Source: Chloroflexota bacterium (GTDB lineage Bacteria > Chloroflexota > Anaerolineae > Ardenticatenales > Ardenticatenaceae). From it: a DNA stretch of 11,186 nt. Position 1 is the first letter of the stretch. Each line of letters begins with the position of its first letter. The DNA lies in NCBI GenBank assembly GCA_003520455.1, contig DOUV01001065.1:1-11186 (forward strand), written 5' to 3'. Positions 6,123-11,186 of this stretch are shown piece after piece. The notes under the pieces were generated by a model. The model was not told where the DNA came from. It was given only the letters and a program-made list of their open reading frames with translations, and searched no databases. The position numbers and the translations under genes are program-made.

Positions 6123-6649
6123 TGTGAATCCCCAGCCTCAGCCTCTTCAACACCAGCCACTCGCAAGGTCTTCTGCAACATCGGAATCAATCCACCCGCC
6201 GCGACGATCTTCAGCACGCTGGGCGAGAGCGGGGGAAAAGAAAACTGCCCGGCCGCGCAGCGCAGGGTGTGCGCAGTCAGGTCAATCTCGACCGTCTCGC
6301 CCGGCTGCAGCGCCGCGTAACAGGCAGGGCCGATCGTCAGCGCCGGCAATCCATTGTTGATCGCGTTGCGGTAGAAGATGCGCGCGAAGCTCAGCGCCAG
6401 CACCGCTCCGGCCCCGGCGTACTTGAGCGCGGAGGCTGCCTGCTCACGCGAGGAGCCGCAGCCCCAGTTTCGCCCACCGACGACGATGTCGCCGGGTTGG
6501 GCCGCCGCGGCGAAGCCCGGATCGAGGTCTTCGAGCGCGTGGCGCGCCAGGTCGGCCGGCTCGGTGAGCGTATAGGTGTATTTGCCGGGGAAAATGACGT
6601 CAGTGTTGACGTCATCGCCGTATTTCCAGATTCGACCGCGCAGGATCAT
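6119..6649 (-). CDS. lysU: Homoaconitate hydratase small subunit
   Basis: The protein has 176 residues, typical for the small (swivelling) subunit of isopropylmalate isomerase/homoaconitase enzymes. With LysT it converts homocitrate through homoaconitate to homoisocitrate. The start [24 protein letters not shown] carries the NTD-x-I-x-P-G-K/R-Y signature, and [14 protein letters not shown] and [15 protein letters not shown] are family motifs. The loop after the Tyr, which differs between isopropylmalate and homoaconitate enzymes, reads YTYT here rather than YLRT or YLRY. I chose the ATG at 6649 because CAGGAG lies eight bases upstream and the family N-terminus begins there. The frame is open to 6754, but that extension looks random. 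The stop overlaps the next start by four bases. Confidence 0.9.
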   Translation of the reverse strand: MILRGRIWKYGDDVNTDVIFPGKYTYTLTEPADLARHALEDLDPGFAAAAQPGDIVVGGRNWGCGSSREQAASALKYAGAGAVLALSFARIFYRNAINNGLPALTIGPACYAALQPGETVEIDLTAHTLRCAAGQFSFPPLSPSVLKIVAAGGLIPMLQKTLRVAGVEEAEAGDSQ

Positions 6650-6988
6650 GCCTTCTGCTCCTGTAAAATCTCCATCGCCGCAGGGGGTGGGCTTCCGCGC
6701 CCAAAGGAGAGATCTTGTGAAACGGACACACCAGGGGTCGGAACAACAAGCCACACAGTTTCTCGACGCGCCACGGAGGGACCCGGCACCATGCTGATCT
6801 CACCTGATCGCAGCCGCTTTCCCGGTGTCCTGGGGTAGCTCGGATGGAATCACTGGGACGCTGCGCGTGTGACCCCACCATCAACTCGGCGATCGAGGAA
6901 TGCCAGGATGACACATCTCGCGACCAGAGAGCGGTACAGACTCCCAACCCGAGCAACATCTCTCTCGTCTCAGCCGGCGAGGCGCGAC
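6650..6988. other. 339-bp gap between the homoaconitase subunit genes
   Basis: lysT and lysU encode two halves of one enzyme and are usually adjacent, so this gap is odd. One minus-strand frame is open across all of it (6612-6992), but its product is rich in Trp, Cys and Arg, matches nothing I know and runs into lysU. I searched for T-box (AGGGTGG-x-ACCGCG) and lysine-riboswitch features and found none. A plus-strand AAAGGAG before a GTG near 6717 leads only to a 26-codon frame. An internal promoter for lysU is possible but not evident. Confidence 0.5.
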
Positions 6989-8332
6989 TCAACGCCCCGG
7001 CTGGGGCGTGTCCAACTCTGCCGGCGACGCAATCCGCCCCATGATCGCGCTCGCTGCCACGACGGCGGGGCTCGCCAGGTAGATCTCGCTCTCGGGAGTA
7101 CCCATGCGGCCGCGGAAATTGCGGTTGCTGGTGCTGATGGTGACCTCGCCCGGCGCGGGCACGCCCATATGGTTCCCCATGCAGGGGCCGCAGCCGGGCG
7201 TCCCCAACGCGGCCCCCGCCGCCAGCAGATCGGCGATATAGCCCAGACGCAGAGCCTCCTGCAGGATCTCCGATGAGGCCGGGATCACCAGCAACCGCGT
7301 CCCCGGTGCCACGCGTCGGCCCCGCAGGATCGCCGCCGCGGCGGCGATATCTTCCAGCCGCCCATTGGTGCAGGTGCCGAGGAACGCCTGGTGCACCCGC
7401 CGCCCGGCGACGGCCGAGAGCGGCGCGACGTTGTCCACCGTGTGCGGGCAGGCGATCTGCGGCTCGAGCTCGTCCAGGTCGATCTCGACCCGGCTCTCAT
7501 AGGCCGCGCCGGGATCGGGAGAGAGCGCGCCGGCGACGATCCGCTCACGGCAGCGCCCGACCGGTTCGCCTGTGCGTCGGCTGAGACGGCCGGCCAGCCA
7601 ATCGAAGGCCGCGTCGTCCGGCGGCAGGTAGGCGTTCTTGACGCCGAACTCGGCCATCAGGTTGGGAAGCACCATGCGCGCGTCAATCGAGAGCGTCGCC
7701 AACCCCTCACCCGCGAACTCGACCGAGCGGTAGAGCCCGCCATCGGCGCCGTAGCGGCCCACGATTGCGAGGCCAAGATCCTTGGAGGTCACACCCGGAC
7801 GGAGGCGACCGGTGAGGGTAATCTGCATCGCCTCGGGCACACGCAGCCAGAGCTGGCCGGTAGCCCAGAGCGCCGCGACCTCGCTCCGGCCGACGCCGGC
7901 TCCGAAGGCCCCAAGCCAGCCGAAGTGGGTCGTGTGAGAGTCCGCGCCCAGGATGGTCTGGCCCGGCAAGATCAGGGCCTCTTCGCTCACGACCTGGTGG
8001 CAGATACCGCGCCCGACCTCGAAGAAGTGCCGAACGCCCTGCTGGGCGACAAACTGGCGCACCTCGGCATGGTTCTGAGCGTGCCTGGTTGTCGGCGCCG
8101 GCACCGCATGGTCGAGCGTGATGGCCAGCCGCTCGGGGTACTTGACCCGGCTTACCGGCAGCGTGTCGAAGATGCGCGCGATGGCGGCGGTGTTGTCGTG
8201 GCTCAACACCACGTCGGGCTCGACGTCCACCACCTGGCCCACCTCAACGGCGGGCAGCCCGGCGGCGCGGGCGAGGGCTTTTTGCGCAAACGTTTGGTTA
8301 CGAGAAGAGTTCTGCCGTTCTTGCAGCTGCAC
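6989..8332 (-). CDS. lysT: Homoaconitate hydratase large subunit (4Fe-4S)
   Basis: The protein has 447 residues, slightly longer than the ~420 of LeuC2/HacA-type large subunits. Three cysteines in family positions bind the 4Fe-4S cluster: Cys321 in FLGTCTNGR and Cys381/Cys384 in [14 protein letters not shown]. Other family motifs are [48 protein letters not shown] and [11 protein letters not shown]. With LysU it isomerises homocitrate to homoisocitrate in the cytoplasm. The start is a GTG at 8332 with GGAGGA seven bases upstream. The ~14 residues before the usual family start ([13 protein letters not shown]) are extra but are supported by this ribosome site. The gene is 96 bases after the NUDIX gene, with a hairpin cluster between. 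LeuC is the close alternative; the operon decides. Confidence 0.9.
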   Translation of the reverse strand: MQLQERQNSSRNQTFAQKALARAAGLPAVEVGQVVDVEPDVVLSHDNTAAIARIFDTLPVSRVKYPERLAITLDHAVPAPTTRHAQNHAEVRQFVAQQGVRHFFEVGRGICHQVVSEEALILPGQTILGADSHTTHFGWLGAFGAGVGRSEVAALWATGQLWLRVPEAMQITLTGRLRPGVTSKDLGLAIVGRYGADGGLYRSVEFAGEGLATLSIDARMVLPNLMAEFGVKNAYLPPDDAAFDWLAGRLSRRTGEPVGRCRERIVAGALSPDPGAAYESRVEIDLDELEPQIACPHTVDNVAPLSAVAGRRVHQAFLGTCTNGRLEDIAAAAAILRGRRVAPGTRLLVIPASSEILQEALRLGYIADLLAAGAALGTPGCGPCMGNHMGVPAPGEVTISTSNRNFRGRMGTPESEIYLASPAVVAASAIMGRIASPAELDTPQPGR

Positions 8333-8339
8333 AAGCCGC

Positions 8340-8345
8340 TCCTCC
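8340..8345 (-). promoter_or_regulatory. Ribosome binding site that fixes the lysT GTG start
   Basis: On the minus strand GGAGGA lies seven bases before the GTG at 8332. No ATG near the family N-terminus competes with it, so this site decides a non-ATG start. Confidence 0.8.
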
Positions 8346-8371
8346 GGATCTATGTAGAAAAGACAAAGCGT

Positions 8372-8407
8372 GAGACTTCCGACGTCTCGGAAGAGTTCGG
8401 AAGTCTC
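8372..8407 (-). terminator. Inverted-repeat cluster upstream of lysT; possible terminator or attenuator
   Basis: GAGACTTCCGA (8372-8382) pairs perfectly with TCGGAAGTCTC (8397-8407). In addition, CTTCCGA (8376-8382) can pair with a second TCGGAAG at 8387-8393. The two pairings share one strand and exclude each other. On the minus strand the long stem is followed by ACGCTTTGTCTTTTC, a broken U-tract. It could end NUDIX transcription in part, attenuate lysT, or be an operator. Confidence 0.5.
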
Positions 8408-8428
8408 CGATCATGGGACGCGCTCTTC

Positions 8429-8977
8429 TCACAGGGAAAGTCCGCGGAACGCCCACAGGAACGCCAGCGCACAGAGCACCGTGCGGTCGGTGATTTCGCC
8501 CCGGCGGGCAGCGGACTGCACCCACGCCAGATCACACCATTCGGCCGTGACGAACTCGGCGTGGTCGGGGGCTGCTACCTGCGCCTGGCGGACCTTCCGC
8601 GCCAGGTAGAGCGTGTTGACGGCGTTCGTGAGCGCGGGATTGTCGTGGAAGCGACCTAACTCACTCCACTCCTCCGCATCCAGACCCGTCTCCTCCCGCA
8701 GTTCACGCTGCGCGGCGGCCAGCGGCTCCTCGTCTGGCCCATAGAGTCCGCCGGGCAGCTGCCAGATGACTTCTCCCACGGCGTGGCGGTACTCGCGCTC
8801 CAGCAGAATCCGCCCGCGCTCGTCCAGCACCGCCACCCCCACCCCCTGGCTGTCCCTGTGGATGCGGGTGTACTCGTACACCTTCCCACCCGGAAGACGC
8901 ACCTGGTCGAGCAGGACGGTGAGCCATTTGTTGCGGAAGGCAACGACTGTGGAGAGCGTTTGCCATTTCGAAAGCAT
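8429..8977 (-). CDS. NUDIX hydrolase, ADP-ribose pyrophosphatase-like
   Basis: With the start at ATG 8977 the protein has 182 residues, typical of the ADP-ribose pyrophosphatase group. The NUDIX box G-x5-E-x7-RE-U-x-EE-x-G-U is complete at residues 77-99 (GLYGPDE then RELREETGL), including the metal-binding glutamates. It is preceded by VIWQLPGGL, and the N-terminus (WQTLSTVVAFRNKWLTVLLDQVRLPGG) matches this group's dimerisation strands. The family hydrolyses nucleoside diphosphate-linked compounds to monophosphates. I chose 8977 from the usual N-terminus. In-frame starts at 9007 (ATG) and 9028 (GTG) exist, and none of the three has a good ribosome site. It lies 63 bases after homocitrate synthase and before lysT. 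No step of lysine synthesis is known to need it, so a clean-up role or chance insertion is possible. Confidence 0.88.
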   Translation of the reverse strand: MLSKWQTLSTVVAFRNKWLTVLLDQVRLPGGKVYEYTRIHRDSQGVGVAVLDERGRILLEREYRHAVGEVIWQLPGGLYGPDEEPLAAAQRELREETGLDAEEWSELGRFHDNPALTNAVNTLYLARKVRQAQVAAPDHAEFVTAEWCDLAWVQSAARRGEITDRTVLCALAFLWAFRGLSL

Positions 8978-9040
8978 GGGTGACACCAGGGACGGATAAC
9001 GGATCATACACGACGAACCGCGGGCCACGGAGATCCAGCT

Positions 9041-10201
9041 TCAGGCCGCATCCTGAGAAACAAGGGCTGGTTCGCTGGCCCAATGATAGAGCAAAGCATC
9101 CACGTCGTCTAGCGTCATAGAGCGCTCGTCGGCCAGCGCCTTGATGTGGGCGGTGAGCCGTTTGACCGTCTCGTCGTCGAGCGACAGGCCAAGCTGCTCG
9201 GCACGGTGCTTGACGGCGTTCCAGCCGGTGAGCCGGTGGGCGATGTGGATGTAGCGCGTCAGCCCGAAGTCCTCGGGCTTGAGGATCTCGTAGGTGGCCG
9301 GGTTGTTCAGAATCGCCTTGGCGTGGATCCCGGCCTTGTGGGTGAAGGCCGCGAAGCCGGTGACGTAGTTGCTGAAGGGAATGTCCACACCCACGAGGTC
9401 GGCCACGAACTGGTCAAGCTCGCGCAGGAGCAGCAGGTTGTACTTGGCCACGAGCGCCGAATCGGTGGCGTAGAGCCGCGCCACCAGGCCGCCTAACGGG
9501 GTGATACCGTTGCGCTCGCCGATGCCCAACACGGAGGTATCGACGTGGGTCGCGCCGGCCTCCAACGCGGCGTAGGCGTTGGCGATGGCACAGCCGGAGT
9601 CGTTGTGGCCGTGGAACTCGATATCGCAGCGCACCCGGCCTCGTAGTTCCCGGATCAAATCATAGATCTGGCGCGGCGTCCCGACGCCCACCGTATCGGC
9701 GATCCCGACGCGGGTCACGCCAAGCTGATCGACCGCCTCGTAGCAGGCAAAGATATCTTCCGGGGCGGAGCGCAAGCTGTCCTCAGTGCTGAAACGCACC
9801 TCGATGCCCTGGCCCAACAGATACTCGACCACCGCCTGGGCCATCTCGATGATCTCAGGGATATCCTTCCCGTGTGAGAACTGGCGCAGATAGGACGAGG
9901 TGCCAATGACGACGTCCACTCCGTCCACGCCGGTATCCACGGCGCGCCGCGCATCGTCGAGCGTGCAACGCGTGTGGGTGAGAATCTTGGCGCGCAACCC
10001 CAACCCGGTGATGGCACGAATATCGGTCTCGCTCTGAGGGGAGGCCGCCGGACTGGTCAGCTCGAGATACTCGACCCCGAATGCATCCAGCAAGCGAGCG
10101 ATCTCGATCTTTTGTTGGGTCGTAAAGAAGGCATTGACGAACTGCTCACCCTCACGCAGGGTGGATTCAATGATGGCAAACGTGCCGATGGAATGCTCCA
10201 T
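9041..10201 (-). CDS. lysS: Homocitrate synthase (first enzyme of the AAA lysine pathway)
   Basis: The 386-residue protein belongs to the DRE-TIM metallolyase family and condenses acetyl-CoA with 2-oxoglutarate to homocitrate. It has the TIM-barrel entry [10 protein letters not shown] (Arg16, Glu17), the metal-binding His197 and His199 in [56 protein letters not shown] and [11 protein letters not shown]. The pattern GITPLGG followed by [16 protein letters not shown] is that of the Thermus-type short homocitrate synthase, not LeuA. The C-terminus lacks the long LeuA regulatory domain, so any lysine feedback would act in the barrel, as in Thermus. I chose ATG 10201 because AAGGAG lies seven bases upstream. 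An in-frame extension to 10429 runs through the repeat element and is not coding. The family's usual Asp before STLRE is Glu12. Confidence 0.92.
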   Translation of the reverse strand: MEHSIGTFAIIESTLREGEQFVNAFFTTQQKIEIARLLDAFGVEYLELTSPAASPQSETDIRAITGLGLRAKILTHTRCTLDDARRAVDTGVDGVDVVIGTSSYLRQFSHGKDIPEIIEMAQAVVEYLLGQGIEVRFSTEDSLRSAPEDIFACYEAVDQLGVTRVGIADTVGVGTPRQIYDLIRELRGRVRCDIEFHGHNDSGCAIANAYAALEAGATHVDTSVLGIGERNGITPLGGLVARLYATDSALVAKYNLLLLRELDQFVADLVGVDIPFSNYVTGFAAFTHKAGIHAKAILNNPATYEILKPEDFGLTRYIHIAHRLTGWNAVKHRAEQLGLSLDDETVKRLTAHIKALADERSMTLDDVDALLYHWASEPALVSQDAA

Positions 10202-10222
10202 ACGCCGGCTCCTTCTTTGACA

Positions 10223-10485
10223 GTTGCAGGTTGCTTTTCGGTTAAAGGTTGCAGGTTGAAAGGTTGAAGGTTCCCCGATGCGGGCCACCCAGGCGAGACC
10301 GTCTCGCTTCGCCCTGCGGGGTGGTCCCCGGCGTCCCCTACGAGACGATCTCGCCTGGGCGTCCCCCGCGGGGTAGGGCGTCCCCCTCAGGGCGGAGATT
10401 GGGACAGTGTCAGAGCATTGCACCAGCAATGCCTAACCTTCAACCTGCAACCTTCCAACCTGCAACCGAAGAGCAACCGGCAACC
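10223..10485. repeat. Palindromic MITE-like repeat element between lysK and homocitrate synthase
   Basis: The outer ~50 bases form an imperfect inverted repeat. The left arm (10223-10272) contains GGTTGCAGGTTGAAAGG and the right arm (10436-10485) is its complement with about nine mismatches; both arms are built from a GGTTG-CAGGTTGAAGG motif. Inside, CCCAGGCGAGACCGTCTCG (10288-10306) and 10341-10359 are reverse complements with one mismatch, and GCATTGC/GCAATGC (10415-10432) form a 4-base-loop hairpin. No ORF suggests a transposase. The right arm covers the last 15 codons and stop of lysK, so the element has become part of that gene. Confidence 0.75.
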
Positions 10486-11186
10486 GCCATCAGTTCACGC
10501 AACACTATCTCCAGAACATCAATCGCACGCAGGAATTCGTCCACTTCGACGTGTTCATTTGGAGTGTGGTCCAGGGTCGAATCGCCCGGACCGTAGGCCA
10601 GAATGGGGCAGCGCCAGATCGGGCCGACCACGTTCATGTCGCTGGTGCCGGTTTTGAGCTTGAAGCGCGGGCGTCCGCCATTGGCACGGATCGCGCGCAG
10701 AAAAGCCCGCGCCAGCGGCGTGCTGCGATCGGCCACGTAGGTTGGCTCATGGCCGCGAAAGGTGAGGGTCGCGGCCGGATGGCGCGGCAGAGCGCTCAGA
10801 TCGCTCTCGAGTTCGGCCGGCGCCAGGTCCGGTGGCAGGCGGAAACCGAGAACCGCGCCGACGCAATCCGAGTTCCCTTCGACGGTCGTGTTGATCTGGC
10901 GCAGCGAGGGCAACAACCGATCGAACGCGCCTTCGCGCCCGGTGTTGCGTCGCTCGGCGTAGGCGACGACCCGATTCCAGAACGCAACCGCGAACTCCGC
11001 CACGGCCTGCCCGGGTCCGGCAGTGTGCGCCATCGGCTGGGCGAGGCGGAACTCGCAGAGCAGCCGCCCTTTGTAGCCCAGCGTGACCGCATCCCAACTG
11101 CTGGGCTCTCCGATGATACAGAAGTCCGGCGCGTAGCCGCCCGCGGCGTGGCGCGCGCCCTTTGAGGTAGCGGCCTCTTCTTCCAC
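10440..11186 (-). CDS. lysK: [LysW]-lysine hydrolase (M20 family), C-terminal part
   Basis: The gene runs off the right edge, leaving 249 codons including the stop, read from base 11186. The first visible residues, VEEEAATSKGARHAAG, are the M20 glutamate pair (general base and metal ligand). They are followed by CIIGEPSSWDAVTLGYKGRL, FKLKTGTSDMNVVGPIW, and AYGPGDSTLDHTPNEHVEV with a metal-binding His. These segments match Thermus LysK closely as I remember it. The enzyme releases lysine (or ornithine in dual-function relatives) from the carrier protein LysW in the last step of the pathway. The zinc-binding N-terminal half lies outside the window. The last 15 residues (AVAGCSSVAGWKVAG) and the TGA lie in the right arm of the repeat element and do not look like native LysK sequence. 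Confidence 0.9.
   Translation of the reverse strand: MEEEAATSKGARHAAGGYAPDFCIIGEPSSWDAVTLGYKGRLLCEFRLAQPMAHTAGPGQAVAEFAVAFWNRVVAYAERRNTGREGAFDRLLPSLRQINTTVEGNSDCVGAVLGFRLPPDLAPAELESDLSALPRHPAATLTFRGHEPTYVADRSTPLARAFLRAIRANGGRPRFKLKTGTSDMNVVGPIWRCPILAYGPGDSTLDHTPNEHVEVDEFLRAIDVLEIVLRELMAVAGCSSVAGWKVAG

Noticed and set aside
4362..6320. 652-codon open frame on the plus strand
   Set aside because: It lies antisense to the stress gene, hicd and the end of lysU, which all have clear families. Its product has no domain and is Arg/Pro/His-rich, typical of a high-GC shadow.
6717..6797. 26-codon plus-strand peptide after AAAGGAG and GTG
   Set aside because: It runs against the operon, has no conserved pattern, and a purine-rich hexamer alone is weak evidence.
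6650..6988. T-box or lysine riboswitch in the lysT-lysU gap
   Set aside because: No AGGGTGG-x-ACCGCG T-box and no lysine-riboswitch core could be found on the minus strand. GGTGCCGGG near 6790 is too far from consensus.
6612..6992. 126-codon minus-strand frame spanning the lysT-lysU gap
   Set aside because: It starts with TTG, is Trp/Cys/Arg-rich, overlaps lysU by 38 bases and resembles no family. The frame is open across the gap, so it was considered, but the evidence is too thin.
7391..8659. 422-codon open frame on the plus strand
   Set aside because: It is antisense to lysT and part of the NUDIX gene, with no recognisable domain and no ribosome site. It is a shadow frame.
10202..10429. 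N-terminal extension of homocitrate synthase through the repeat element
   Set aside because: The frame is open, but the sequence is repeat-derived, and AAGGAG seven bases before ATG 10201 plus the family N-terminus fix the start there.

Overview
The window is GC-rich bacterial DNA. Its most informative content is a minus-strand operon for lysine synthesis through the alpha-aminoadipate (AAA), LysW-carrier pathway known from Thermus. That pathway, a DUF2382 stress protein and a secreted Thr/Pro-rich protein with an OB-fold-like C-terminus together suggest a member of Chloroflexota (Thermomicrobia-like) or a nearby Deinococcus-Thermus-type lineage. No rRNA or other taxonomic marker is present, so this placement is an inference.

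Left part (1-3367, plus strand). The window opens with the C-terminal 63 codons of what looks like the glutamate synthase large subunit. About 950 bases without an intact gene follow. They hold a 38-codon relic of a paralogue of the next gene, sitting between two perfect 15-16 bp hairpins. Next is a 511-residue secreted protein with a signal peptide, four near-identical 54-bp tandem repeats, a two-cysteine central module and a C-terminal OB-like domain. It ends in a perfect 22-bp palindrome. A further ~450 bases show no gene. Then a consensus sigma-70-type promoter is followed within ~75 bases by an intrinsic terminator, which could be a small RNA or an attenuated leader for the gene after it.

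Middle (3368-4307). A divergent formyltransferase-fold protein lacks two of the three PurN catalytic residues. It ends at a good intrinsic terminator. A second terminator pointing the other way closes the lysine operon, so the two transcription units converge here.

Right part (4308-11186, minus strand; transcribed from high to low coordinates). The order is lysK ([LysW]-lysine hydrolase, 5' end outside the window), a ~260-bp palindromic repeat element, homocitrate synthase, a NUDIX hydrolase, the homoaconitase large subunit (lysT), a 339-bp gap, the homoaconitase small subunit (lysU), homoisocitrate dehydrogenase, and a YsnF/AvaK-type DUF2382 stress protein. Homocitrate synthase condenses acetyl-CoA with 2-oxoglutarate. 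LysT/LysU isomerise homocitrate to homoisocitrate, and the dehydrogenase makes 2-oxoadipate. LysK releases lysine from LysW at the end of the pathway. The LysW, LysX, LysZ, LysY and LysJ steps are not in the window.

The points most worth a second look are: the repeat element that supplies the stop codon and last 15 residues of LysK; the IPMDH-like leucine at the Thermus Arg85 specificity position of homoisocitrate dehydrogenase; the formyltransferase without its catalytic Asn and Asp; the promoter-terminator pair at 3154-3254; and the paralogue relic between hairpins. I found no clear sign of a wholly new multi-gene system.
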